A stretch of DNA of 64,000 nucleotides from SELP01 sp035969385 (lineage in GTDB: Bacteria; Pseudomonadota; Alphaproteobacteria; Rhodobacterales; Rhodobacteraceae), in assembly GCF_035969385.1 (NCBI RefSeq), contig NZ_JAYKKJ010000002.1:186001-250000 (forward strand), read 5' to 3'. Shown piece by piece: positions 6,136 through 15,141 of the stretch; the stretch's first letter is position 1; every line of letters begins with the position of its first letter. The position numbers were made by a program, and so were the translations under genes. The notes below the pieces were generated by a model. The model was not told the origin of the DNA, did not search any database, and worked only from the letters and a program-made list of their open reading frames with translations.

Positions 6136-9099
6136 CTACCCCTCCCTAGCCTGACGTTGCGCCCTCATGAACCAGTGTCGGGTCGCCTGCGCCCGTGCTG
6201 CTGGGTCAGTCATAAAGATGTTTCGCATCTCGTTGTCCTGTTGGAATGCCCGGACGATGCCTTGGAAGAACGCCTGAGAGAACGCCGTTTCGACCACGTC
6301 TGCGGGATTGTTTCGCATCATCTGGGTCATGTCGTCGTCCATGATATCGCGAGTGACGCGTTCAAACCGAAGGAAGTCTTCGCGGGAGAACTGGGTGCCG
6401 TGCCGTTCGTTGAACGACTCGATGATCTCGGACAGCGATCTTTCTTCTTCCTCGGTGTAGGCGTTCGCACCGAACTCGGTGATCGGTTGCAGGGTTGCGA
6501 TTTCGCCCGGTGACAGTGAAGCGCTGCCTTCTTCGCCCTTCTGTAACTTGAAGGCGGACAGGTTCAGCATTTCATCGGTGATCGCAATGTCGGCAGGCAC
6601 GTCACGAGACGGCAACAGGCGCGACAACCACGATGTGTAGGCATAGAGTTTTTCCAACCACGCATCGTTCAGCGACACGACCTGTGCCACGAAGGCGTAG
6701 AACCGCTGGAAACTCTGCAGGAGTTGGCGGAACTCTTCCTGTTGCGCCTCGTCTTCATCAAGTTCGAAGCGCCCCACCGCGAGTCGGACAGTGCCTTCCA
6801 ACTTGAGACGATCCTGTGTCGTCAGATCCCCCTTGAAAAACTGATCGGCGAACCGTTCGACCTCGTCTTTGTGAAGGTAGGTCGACGACGAGATGCGCTG
6901 TTCGAGGTCGTAGATTTGGTTCAGGTCAGTGCGTTCTTCGAGCGCGGTTGCCTCGAAGAAGGGGGAGAACGCCTCTTTCACGTCTTCCATCTCGTTTTGG
7001 AAGTCGAGGACGAAGGTTCGGGTCTTGCCGGGATATGTCCGGTTGAGACGGGCGAGCGTCTGCACCGCCTGCAACCCGGCGAGTTTCTTGTCCACATACA
7101 TGGCGATGAGTTTCGGTTGGTCGAACCCGGTCTGGTATTTCTCGGCAACGACAAGGATCTGGAACTCGTCGGTGTCGAACTTCTTCGGCAATTCGGTCTC
7201 AGCGAACCCGTTCGCGGTCGCCTCGGTCCAGACATCGCCATCGATGTTCAGATCGCCCGAGAACGCGACCAGCGCCTTCAGATTCGTGTATTCCTTCTGC
7301 GCGATATATTCGTTCAGGCGCTGCCAGTAGCGGAGGGCGTGTTCGCGACTCTGGGTCACGATCATCGCCTTCGCCTTGCCGTCGAGTTCCTTCGCAACGT
7401 GGCGGCGGAAGTGTTCGACGATGACCTCGACCTTCTGATCGATGGCGGTCGGGTGCAGCGAGGCATAGCGGGCGACACGCGCCTGTGCCTTACGTCCCTT
7501 GAAGGCAGGATCGTCTTCGATGGTCTTTTCGAGTTGGTAGTAGGCGGAATAGGTCATGTAGTTCTGGAGCACGTCCAGAATGAACCCTTCCTCGATTGCC
7601 TGACGCATCGAATAGAGATGGAACGGGTGCGGCTTGTCGTCTGATCCGACGCGACCGAAGCGTTCCAGCGTCACGTTGCGGGGCGTCGCGGTAAAGGCGA
7701 GGAACGAGATGTTCTCCTGCGGTCCACGCGCCTTCTGGAACGCGAGAATCATGTCCTCAATGTCCTCGGAACTTGCATCGTCGCGGGTCAAAGCGTCGGT
7801 CAACCCCTGTGCCGCCTTGCCCGACTGGGACGAATGCGCCTCGTCGATGATAACGGCGAAGTTCTTGCCTCCCTGACCGGAGATCGCCTTCAGATGCTCG
7901 GTGCCAAACTTCTGGATCGTCGTGATGATGATCCTCGCGCCTTTCAGGATCGCCTCTTTCAGATCGCGGGATGTGCCGTCGATCTTCCTCACGACGCCCT
8001 CAGTCTGGGCGAACCCGCCGATAGTGTTTTGCAGCTGTCGGTCTAGCACCAAGCGATCGGTCACGATGATCGCGGTGTCGAAGAGCGGTTGGTCGTCCTC
8101 GTCATGCAGGTTGATGATCTGATGAGCGGTCCAGGCGATGGTGTTCGACTTGCCTGACCCGGCGCTGTGCTGGATCAGATAGTTCTGTCCTGCGCCGTTG
8201 GATCGCGCGTCCGCCAAGACCTTTCGCACGGCGTCCAGTTGCTGGAACCGTGGGAAAATAAGCACCTCTTTGCCGTTCCCGCGTTCGAGATGGATGAACC
8301 TCCCGATCAGGTCGAGCAACGCTTCGCGCGAGAACACGGCCTTCTCGCCGGGCAGGTCTTTGTAGAGATACGCGACCCGGTTCTCTCCCGGCACATCGGG
8401 GTTTCCGGCACCGCCATCGCGCCCGCGATTGAAGGGCAGGAACCGCGTCTTGCCGTTCATCAGGCGCGTGGTCATCGACACGTTGTCCTGATCCACCGCG
8501 AAATGGACGATGGCACCGCGCTTAAAGGTCAGGAGCGGCTCGCCAGCGGGGGATCTGTCTTGCCGATACTGCTTCTCGGCATGTTTGACATTCTGCCCGG
8601 TCAGGTGGTTCTTCACTTCGAGCGTCGCGACCGGGATGCCGTTGACGAAGGTCACAAGGTCAATGGCGTTCTTGTTCTTCGCCGAATAGGTCACCTGCCG
8701 CATCACGGACAGGATGTTCGCCTGATACAGGCGCGTCAGATCGGGGTTCAGGTTCGATGCGGGTTTGAAAAAGCACAGCGTGAACCGGATGTTCGGCACC
8801 AGTTTCAGCCCTTCGCGCAGCACGACATGGGTGGGGTTGTCCTTCAGCGCCTTGTCGAGACGTTTCAAAACCTCCGCTTCGGCCTGTGCGCTGTAATGAT
8901 CTTCCAGCGTCTGCCACGCCTCGGGTTGCGTCGTCTTGAGAAAGCGGAACAGCAACTCGGTATCGAGGGCATGGGCAACGTCATAGTGGGACGGGCAGTC
9001 GCGTTCGATGTATCCCTGATCGCCGGACAGGCAGGCGACGATATGCGCTTCGAAGACCTTCTCTTGATGAATGTCGGCGGTGGTGTGGGTGTCGGTCAT
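6136..9099 (-). CDS. hsdR: Type I restriction enzyme, R (motor/nuclease) subunit
   Basis: A 987-residue ATP-dependent DNA translocase and endonuclease that cuts unmodified DNA together with HsdM and HsdS. An N-terminal PD-(D/E)XK nuclease domain is seen (AIDLVTFVNGIPVATLEVKN, Asp and Glu-x-Lys). Superfamily 2 motor motifs follow: Walker A SAGSGKS near 312, DEAH (VIIDEAHSSQ) near 418, and FTATP near 468. A second helicase lobe (VAEKYQTGFDQPKL) and a helical C-terminus come after. The ATG at 9099 overlaps the TGA of the preceding small ORF as ATGA. It is the last gene of the hsd operon and appears intact. Confidence 0.97.
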   Translation of the reverse strand: MTDTHTTADIHQEKVFEAHIVACLSGDQGYIERDCPSHYDVAHALDTELLFRFLKTTQPEAWQTLEDHYSAQAEAEVLKRLDKALKDNPTHVVLREGLKLVPNIRFTLCFFKPASNLNPDLTRLYQANILSVMRQVTYSAKNKNAIDLVTFVNGIPVATLEVKNHLTGQNVKHAEKQYRQDRSPAGEPLLTFKRGAIVHFAVDQDNVSMTTRLMNGKTRFLPFNRGRDGGAGNPDVPGENRVAYLYKDLPGEKAVFSREALLDLIGRFIHLERGNGKEVLIFPRFQQLDAVRKVLADARSNGAGQNYLIQHSAGSGKSNTIAWTAHQIINLHDEDDQPLFDTAIIVTDRLVLDRQLQNTIGGFAQTEGVVRKIDGTSRDLKEAILKGARIIITTIQKFGTEHLKAISGQGGKNFAVIIDEAHSSQSGKAAQGLTDALTRDDASSEDIEDMILAFQKARGPQENISFLAFTATPRNVTLERFGRVGSDDKPHPFHLYSMRQAIEEGFILDVLQNYMTYSAYYQLEKTIEDDPAFKGRKAQARVARYASLHPTAIDQKVEVIVEHFRRHVAKELDGKAKAMIVTQSREHALRYWQRLNEYIAQKEYTNLKALVAFSGDLNIDGDVWTEATANGFAETELPKKFDTDEFQILVVAEKYQTGFDQPKLIAMYVDKKLAGLQAVQTLARLNRTYPGKTRTFVLDFQNEMEDVKEAFSPFFEATALEERTDLNQIYDLEQRISSSTYLHKDEVERFADQFFKGDLTTQDRLKLEGTVRLAVGRFELDEDEAQQEEFRQLLQSFQRFYAFVAQVVSLNDAWLEKLYAYTSWLSRLLPSRDVPADIAITDEMLNLSAFKLQKGEEGSASLSPGEIATLQPITEFGANAYTEEEERSLSEIIESFNERHGTQFSREDFLRFERVTRDIMDDDMTQMMRNNPADVVETAFSQAFFQGIVRAFQQDNEMRNIFMTDPAARAQATRHWFMRAQRQAREG

Positions 9100-9332
9100 A
9101 AGCTTTTCTTGTCCGGTTCTTGAGACTTCGCCATCCGTGTGCGCTGCGCGAAACCTGCCTTCGACCTCTCGATAATCCGAGACTTGATGCCCGCTTTGTC
9201 GTTCTTGTTTTGGATGACCTTCGAAGGAAGGGGCTTTTTCAGAACGATGCCCCCGCCCCGCGCGAGGTCGCCACGACCCATGCCCACGAGTCCAATGCCT
9301 TTGTGCCGACGTGGTCCGATGGGTCCTTTCAC
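9096..9332 (-). CDS. Small basic protein encoded between hsdS and hsdR
   Basis: A 78-residue frame starting with GTG at 9332 that overlaps the hsdS stop (GTGA), with AAGAGGAG about 9 bases upstream. Its own TGA overlaps the hsdR start (ATGA). The product is very rich in Lys, Arg and Gly (GPRRHKGIGLVGMGRGDLAR, KPLPSKVIQNKNDKAGIKSR), with no acidic core, membrane segment or known motif. Overlap at both ends and the strong ribosome site argue that it is translated with the restriction subunits. It might bind DNA, modulate HsdR or mimic an interface; this is speculation. I do not recognise the family. Confidence 0.65.
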   Translation of the reverse strand: MKGPIGPRRHKGIGLVGMGRGDLARGGGIVLKKPLPSKVIQNKNDKAGIKSRIIERSKAGFAQRTRMAKSQEPDKKSL

Positions 9333-10654
9333 GCGCCCATCTCCTCTTGAATGGTGTCGAGGTGGCGGTCGGGGGTGTCGGATTTGGCGTAGGTCGATAC
9401 GTCGATCTGACCCGTGACGGCGGCGGTGATCAGGGCGGAGCGGTATTCTTTGAGGCGGTCGATGGATGTGCTCAAGGTCTTGGCGCTGGCATCGAATATC
9501 CCGTCACGTTCACGCAAATGCTTGCATATCTCCTCTTGTTCTTCAGGAGGTGCGAAAGGGACGACAAGATTTGAAAGTGTGGAGATCGTCAGTTGGTTGA
9601 TCGTGGAAGTAAGGAACGAACCTGCCTGATGGTCGAAGATCGGAGATTGCAGAACCCAATACAGAAAGTCTGAATACTTGGATCTGAGGACTGTATTGAA
9701 TGCGCCAAAGGTCATCCCGCTAAACTCGGAACTCACCATAGCATTCTTGCCGATTAGGTTTCTGCTGCCATTCCGGGAGCATATCAGAATGTCGCCTTCG
9801 CGTAGTCTGAGTTTTTGCGATACGGCACTCGATACATAGACCAAGTTTTCTGATTGAAGTTTGCCCGCTTGAATGTTGTTTGCTCTCAGAACAGGAGTTC
9901 CCTCGCCCTCCGAGACCAAGTCATCAGGCGCATAGGTTAATCCGATGATCGGTTTTCCAAGGTATTTGATTTTTCTTAGTTCCCAATGCTTGGGGATCTG
10001 GGGAACCCAAGACACACCAGTGTCTTTCAAGTCCACCCTCTCATTGAGACCAAGTGTTACTGCACTGACAATGCCAGATTGACGCTTCTCCCCCAGCAAC
10101 GCCACCAACCGCTGCTTTTTCTCGATCAGCAGGTCTATTCTTGCGGTCTCACGGTCCAAAAAGTCGGCGATTTGGCGTTGGGTCGCGAGGTCGGGGACGG
10201 GGAGGACGATGTTGGCGAAGTTCTCGAACTTGACCGACTTTCCGTCGCGAATCCCCGTCACGGTGGTTTGAAGATGCGAGATAAAGACCTGCGACTTCAG
10301 CAGATATTGAAAGAACGTCGGTTCGACTTCTCTTGATGGTGCCAAGACCGTATACGCGGGACTGATACAACCGGGTTCCGTCGCACGTTCAATGCCACCT
10401 TCGAACGTGCGAAGACTGATTACAAAGTCATCTTGATCGACGTGGTTGAAGTTGTCGGTCCCCGCGAGAGCAGCGACAACCTTGTTCCCAGTGATCTCCA
10501 TATAGCGTTTTTGACTGAGAACGCCGTGTGACTGCGTTGCCGCAAGTTGTTCGTCGTCTGCGCGTGCCTTCTCACTACGGACACGAAACAGAAAGCGAGC
10601 GCGCTTTTCGGGTATGCCATCTGCGATGGGTAGCGAAAGGAACGGTTCGCTCAC
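9329..10654 (-). CDS. hsdS: Type I restriction-modification specificity subunit
   Basis: A 441-residue protein that chooses the DNA target for the HsdM2S methylase and HsdR2M2S nuclease. Two target-recognition domains are visible, each followed by a conserved helical spacer: PVPDLATQRQIADFLDRET near 175-195 and FAPPEEQEEICKHLRERD near 375-395. A terminal LKEYRSALITAAVTGQIDV motif follows. The GTG start at 10654 overlaps the hsdM stop, with AGGAGGT just upstream inside hsdM. Its end overlaps the small ORF. Target sequence cannot be predicted by eye. Confidence 0.95.
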   Translation of the reverse strand: MSEPFLSLPIADGIPEKRARFLFRVRSEKARADDEQLAATQSHGVLSQKRYMEITGNKVVAALAGTDNFNHVDQDDFVISLRTFEGGIERATEPGCISPAYTVLAPSREVEPTFFQYLLKSQVFISHLQTTVTGIRDGKSVKFENFANIVLPVPDLATQRQIADFLDRETARIDLLIEKKQRLVALLGEKRQSGIVSAVTLGLNERVDLKDTGVSWVPQIPKHWELRKIKYLGKPIIGLTYAPDDLVSEGEGTPVLRANNIQAGKLQSENLVYVSSAVSQKLRLREGDILICSRNGSRNLIGKNAMVSSEFSGMTFGAFNTVLRSKYSDFLYWVLQSPIFDHQAGSFLTSTINQLTISTLSNLVVPFAPPEEQEEICKHLRERDGIFDASAKTLSTSIDRLKEYRSALITAAVTGQIDVSTYAKSDTPDRHLDTIQEEMGA

Positions 10655-12672
10655 TCGACCACCTCCTGCAGCAGACCCGCGATTTCTGCTTCGAGCGCCT
10701 TCAACTCGGCGTCGATCTCTTCGAGCGGTCTCGGGGGCACGTAATTGTAGAAGTAGCGGTTGAAGTTGATTTCATACCCGACACGCCCGACGCCGCCATC
10801 CTGTGCGTCGGTGTAACTCTCATCCACCCAGGCATCGGGGACGAAGGGCAGAACCTCGCGTTTGACATACTCCCGCCAGTCCTCGTTCAGTGGAACCAGT
10901 TCGTGATCGCGCAGATCGGTGTCGGGTTCGGGATTGCCGTTCTTGTCGATGCAGACTTGCGCCGCCTCGTCGCGTTCGGACAGCGCGGACAGGATCGCCT
11001 TTCTGACCGGCACACCGATCTTGGCGCCTTTGCTGCGGAGGGCGGCGGAGAGCGCCTTGTCGAAGTCGTCACGACAGGTCCATCGCTCGTCAGCGGGCAA
11101 GTGATCCTGCAACGCCCCAATAACGCGGGACTGGTCGTCTTCGTCGAGTTTCTGGAACGGTTTCGCCTCGCGCAGCGTCTCCAGCGCCTCGGGCGTGACG
11201 GCGAAGGCAAGTTTCAGCGGGCGTTCAACACGGATTTCGCGATACCCGAAGTCGGTCGTGGCGAAGATTTTCGACACGTCGCCCCAGTCGCCGTCGCCGC
11301 TCAGCATGTCGTGGTAGATGCGGGCGATCTCATCACATGCCTCGGGCGGGATTTCGCGGCGCTTGGACCCGAGCGACTTGCGCATCGATTTCCAGAACCG
11401 CTCGCCGCTGGCGTCGATCAGTTGCACCTTGCCGCGCCGCGCCGTGTCTTTGCGATTGGTGAGCAACCAGACATAGGTCTGAATGCCGGTGTTGTAGAAG
11501 AGGTCAGTCGGCAGCGCGATGATCGCCTCGACCCAGTCGTTTTCGAGCATCCAGCGGCGGATCTCGCTTTCGCCCGACCCGGCACCGCCGGTGAAGAGGG
11601 GCGACCCGTTCATGACGATGCCGATGCGCGACCCTTGCTCATCGTTGCGCATCTTCGAGATCATGTGCTGCAGGAACAGCAACTGCCCGTCCGAGATGCG
11701 GGGCAGACCCGCACCGAAGCGACCGTCCATGCCGTCATTCGCTGCCTCGTCCTTGATCGGGTCGGCGTATTTCTTCCAGTCCACCCCGTAAGGCGGGTTC
11801 GACAGCATGTAGTGGAAGCGTTTGGTGGCATGGGCGTCTTGGGTCAGCGTGTTGCCGAAGGCGATGTTCTCGGGGTTGTGCCCGGTCACCAGCATGTCGG
11901 ACTTACAGATCGCGAAGGACTCGGGGTTCAGCTCCTGCCCGAAGAGTTCGACGCGGATGCGGTCGTTCAGCGCCTTCATCTCCATCTCGGCGATGGAGAG
12001 CATCCCGCCCGTGCCTGCGGCGGGATCGTAGACTTGGCGAATGATGCCCGACCCGGTCAATGCGTCGCGGTCGTTGACCAGCAGCAGCGAGACGATGAGG
12101 CGAATGACCTCGCGCGGGGTGTAGTGTTCCCCTGCTGTCTCGTTCGAGATTTCCGAGAAGCGGCGGATGAGGTCTTCGAACAGATACCCCATCTCAAGGT
12201 TGGAGATTTCATCTGGATGCAGATCAATCTGTGAGAAGCGATCGAAGACCAGATACAGTAGGCCTGCGTCGTTCAGACGCTTTAGCTGATCTGTGAACAA
12301 GAACTTCTCAAGGAAGATGTCCCGGACATTGGGCGAGAAGCCGGTGATGTAGTTGACCAGATTGCCGTGAATGTCTTTGGCATCCTGGCCTTTCAGTGTG
12401 GCAAAGGTGAAGCGGGATGTGTTGTAGAGCTGAATGTCCTTTCCAGCAGCGCTTGATAGGAGGGCATCTCGGGCTTCGTCATCAATGTCTGCGGGAAGGG
12501 ACTCGGCCATCGAAAGGACGGCCGCCTTGGTCGGCTCGAGGATGCAGTCGAGCCGTCGCAATACGACGAAGGGCAGCACGACTTTTCCATATTCGGATTG
12601 CTTAAAGTCGCCCCTCAGCAGCTCGGCAACGGACCACACGAAGGAACCAAGTGTCTTGATATCTGCGGTCAT
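10651..12672 (-). CDS. hsdM: Type I restriction-modification DNA methyltransferase subunit
   Basis: A 673-residue N6-adenine DNA methylase. A helical N-terminal HsdM domain is followed by the SAM-binding motif DPAAGTGGM near 218 and the catalytic NPPYG near 292, both typical of gamma-class adenine methylases. A C-terminal region of about 250 residues ends in a coiled coil (EEIDAELKALEAEIAGLL). First gene of the operon hsdM-hsdS-ORF-hsdR, with 4-base overlaps throughout. It is divergent from the membrane cassette across 103 bases. Confidence 0.96.
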   Translation of the reverse strand: MTADIKTLGSFVWSVAELLRGDFKQSEYGKVVLPFVVLRRLDCILEPTKAAVLSMAESLPADIDDEARDALLSSAAGKDIQLYNTSRFTFATLKGQDAKDIHGNLVNYITGFSPNVRDIFLEKFLFTDQLKRLNDAGLLYLVFDRFSQIDLHPDEISNLEMGYLFEDLIRRFSEISNETAGEHYTPREVIRLIVSLLLVNDRDALTGSGIIRQVYDPAAGTGGMLSIAEMEMKALNDRIRVELFGQELNPESFAICKSDMLVTGHNPENIAFGNTLTQDAHATKRFHYMLSNPPYGVDWKKYADPIKDEAANDGMDGRFGAGLPRISDGQLLFLQHMISKMRNDEQGSRIGIVMNGSPLFTGGAGSGESEIRRWMLENDWVEAIIALPTDLFYNTGIQTYVWLLTNRKDTARRGKVQLIDASGERFWKSMRKSLGSKRREIPPEACDEIARIYHDMLSGDGDWGDVSKIFATTDFGYREIRVERPLKLAFAVTPEALETLREAKPFQKLDEDDQSRVIGALQDHLPADERWTCRDDFDKALSAALRSKGAKIGVPVRKAILSALSERDEAAQVCIDKNGNPEPDTDLRDHELVPLNEDWREYVKREVLPFVPDAWVDESYTDAQDGGVGRVGYEINFNRYFYNYVPPRPLEEIDAELKALEAEIAGLLQEVVE

Positions 12673-12775
12673 TTCGAAAACTGCCCTCTAACCGGTTGTT
12701 GAAAAACGCAAACTTGCACTCTCGCTCCGGTAGCAAGCTAACAGGACACTTGGGGCATTCCAAGAAGAGAGACGC
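12673..12775. promoter_or_regulatory. Divergent control region between hsdM and the membrane cassette
   Basis: These 103 bases separate two divergent operons and must hold or adjoin the promoters for both if they are transcribed locally. I see no clear -35/-10 pair or operator palindrome by eye. The close divergent packing suggests that restriction-modification and the cassette are inherited and perhaps controlled together. Confidence 0.4.
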
Positions 12776-14302
12776 GTGAGGGATTACATCTTGCAAACAC
12801 CCGCAAGAGTTGCCGAGTATGACTTTGGGGTTAGACTCGGGTGCTGGGGGAAGCGGATGTTGTCGCGTCTATCAAGAATATTGAACTCCGAAGGCTTTGC
12901 GCCGGGAACAGAGGTCTTTCCTGATATCAACGCTGATCTAATCGCGGATCGGATGAAGCTGAAGCAGTTGGCCACCGAGCGCGGCGCGAAGAACCAACCC
13001 GGACCGCAGGAGACCTCATTTGACAGCGTTGAGATGCAGGTCATCGATGAAGTTGAAACACTGCGTCGGCGCGGGCTCCAGCAGTTCGAAGATCACCTGC
13101 GCGTATATCGCGAGCGGCTGAGCAGAGCGACAGAGGTCCGGAAAGAAGTCGAAATAGTTGCTGGCAATGCCCGGACAGACTTCATTGCTGAGGTTGAGAC
13201 CTGGAAGGCCCATTTCTCAAATCCGGTTGAGAAATTAAAGGAGTCTTTCGACTGGCGTCAGACATTCAGGCAGAGACACCGACTTATGAGGCCAGCGGTC
13301 GAATTCAGCGGCTGGCCCAAAACCATTGCGATTGGCATGCTCCTTTTGCTGATAGAGACAGTGCTCAACGGCTACTTGTTCGCTCAGAACAATGTGCTCG
13401 GCATGCTCGGCGGAATTCTAGCGGCTTTGCTGGTATCGATCTCCAATGTTGGTGTTTCAAGCCTCGCCGGATATTTTTCCAGATACCTGAACCATCGCAA
13501 CCTGCTTTGGAAGCTTCTCGGACTTTTGGTTCTCGTTTTTTGGATCTGCTATGCGGCAGGATTCAATCTCGCCGTGGCCCATTTTCGCGATGGTGTCGAG
13601 CAGACTGGCGACTGGACATTTGCAGCCGAAAACGCGCTTGAAACATTGACGACTGAGCCGCTGGGCATTGCAAGTATCGAAAGCTGGCTACTCGTGCTGA
13701 TTGGTGTCCTGATTTCGTTGTTGGCATTCCTGAAGGGGCTGCATACTGACGACCCCTATCCTGGCTATGGAAAGGTGAGCCGCGCAGTACTCGCGGCGAG
13801 AGAAGCCTATGCTTCTGAACTGGAGGCCGCGATCGGAGAATTGGAACACAAGCGGGACGCCGCTATCGACGAACTTCGCGATGCGCATGATGAGGTCCGT
13901 CAAGGGATAGGCGAGGCAGTTGATGCGCTCTTTGGCCAAAGTTCGTTGAGATCCCAACTTTCAAGCTTCCTCGAGCAGTGCGACGTCAAGGTTGGTCGTC
14001 TGCTCAGCATATACCGGGATGCGAACAACGAGGCCCGACAGGAGGCGAGTCCGCCGTCGTTCTCGAAGCAATACAGCTTTGCAGCCTTCAAGTTCCCCAA
14101 CGAGGAGAAGGGTCGTAAACTGAATGCCGAAAAAGAAGCCGCTAAGGTCGGCGATCTCGTTGATGCCACGATCCGCGAGATATTCGAGGCCTTTGAGGTC
14201 TCGGTCGGCACCTATCGGGAAATCGACGAAATTCAAGGTACCGAAAGTTACAAAGCGCGGCGTGCTCAAGCTGAGGAACCAAAGCGGGAGACCATGCAAT
14301 GA
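12776..14302 (+). CDS. Membrane/coiled-coil protein, first gene of four-gene cassette
   Basis: A 508-residue protein. The GTG at 12776 follows AAGAAGAGAG; an ATG at 12857 behind GGGGAAGCGG is the alternative start. Residues 85-165 are a charged, heptad-like helix. Four hydrophobic segments follow at about 182-202, 208-232, 245-268 and 303-322. A cytoplasmic-looking coiled coil comes after (ELEAAIGELEHKRDAAIDELRDAHDEV, about 348-385). No enzymatic motif is evident. Its ATGA overlap with the next gene means translation is coupled. It may be a scaffold or sensor of the envelope complex; I do not recognise the family. Confidence 0.8.
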   Translation: MRDYILQTPARVAEYDFGVRLGCWGKRMLSRLSRILNSEGFAPGTEVFPDINADLIADRMKLKQLATERGAKNQPGPQETSFDSVEMQVIDEVETLRRRGLQQFEDHLRVYRERLSRATEVRKEVEIVAGNARTDFIAEVETWKAHFSNPVEKLKESFDWRQTFRQRHRLMRPAVEFSGWPKTIAIGMLLLLIETVLNGYLFAQNNVLGMLGGILAALLVSISNVGVSSLAGYFSRYLNHRNLLWKLLGLLVLVFWICYAAGFNLAVAHFRDGVEQTGDWTFAAENALETLTTEPLGIASIESWLLVLIGVLISLLAFLKGLHTDDPYPGYGKVSRAVLAAREAYASELEAAIGELEHKRDAAIDELRDAHDEVRQGIGEAVDALFGQSSLRSQLSSFLEQCDVKVGRLLSIYRDANNEARQEASPPSFSKQYSFAAFKFPNEEKGRKLNAEKEAAKVGDLVDATIREIFEAFEVSVGTYREIDEIQGTESYKARRAQAEEPKRETMQ

Positions 14303-15141
14303 GCCGGTCGGCGATCCGCAGGGCAAGGCGTGGCGCGGGTCGTGGCAAGCGCCGTTCCAGACGCAATGGATCAGACCTAAAATGGTTCGCCCTGATTGCC
14401 GTGTTGGCATCGATAGTAGTCGGCGGGTTTTTGGCCTCCGATTACTACATGCGTGAGCTTGCAGTAGACGATGAGACACTGTGCCCAGTTGATGGACCAG
14501 AACATGCAACACTGGTTCTACTCGACCTGACGGATCCGATATCGGCGGCGCAGAGCAGTCGCCTGAGAACGATCTTGGGAGGAGAAATTGCTAGAGCTCC
14601 AGCCGGGACCATGTTCTCTGTAGGTGTCGTCAGCGAGGACCCCACGAATTGGGGCGCCAGATTTGCGCGATGCAAGCCACAACAAGAGGAAAACGCCAAT
14701 CCGCTCATTCAGAACCCAAGGATGATCGGCGAGCGCTACAACGATGAATTCATTGTTCCGTTTGATCAGGCCATAGGGACCCTACTAACCGTTGAAGCGG
14801 AAAACTCCTCACCGATCATGGAGAGCTTGCAGGCCCTAGTTGCCGACAGTCCAAGTATCGAGACCGTTCCAGGGCGCCGCAAGTTAATCGTCGTATCCGA
14901 CCTTCTGCAGAACAGCCAAATCTTGAGTTTCTTCCGTGAGGAGTACTGGGAGGAATTTGCGAGCGTTGGCGGGGTTACCCGCTTGGCCGGGGACCTTCAC
15001 AATGTCGAAGTGATGATCCTGCGCATTCCAAGACAGACGTCGCAAACCGGTGAAGATCGGGTCGACCAATTCTGGATTCGCTATTTTGATTTCCAAGGAA
15101 CCAACGGCAGTTTTGACGTCCGCATCCTGGGAGACCTGTGA
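14299..15141 (+). CDS. Membrane-anchored VWA-like protein, second gene of cassette
   Basis: A 280-residue protein. The N-terminus is extremely arginine-rich, followed by one membrane helix at about 28-47, so by the positive-inside rule the rest is periplasmic. The outer part begins with a hydrophobic strand and DLTDPIS (76-82), resembling the DxSxS metal site of von Willebrand A domains in degenerate form. A later strand (GRRKLIVVSDLLQNS, about 192-206) fits the same fold. It starts by ATGA overlap with gene 1 and ends one base into gene 3. A role in protein-protein contact within the complex is inferred. Confidence 0.75.
   Translation: MSRSAIRRARRGAGRGKRRSRRNGSDLKWFALIAVLASIVVGGFLASDYYMRELAVDDETLCPVDGPEHATLVLLDLTDPISAAQSSRLRTILGGEIARAPAGTMFSVGVVSEDPTNWGARFARCKPQQEENANPLIQNPRMIGERYNDEFIVPFDQAIGTLLTVEAENSSPIMESLQALVADSPSIETVPGRRKLIVVSDLLQNSQILSFFREEYWEEFASVGGVTRLAGDLHNVEVMILRIPRQTSQTGEDRVDQFWIRYFDFQGTNGSFDVRILGDL

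Noticed and set aside
8167..9123. 318-codon plus-strand frame opposite hsdR
   Set aside because: Antisense to the HsdR nuclease domain, with low-complexity composition.
10528..12234. 568-codon plus-strand frame across hsdS and hsdM
   Set aside because: It is a shadow of hsdM; no ribosome site or recognisable domain.
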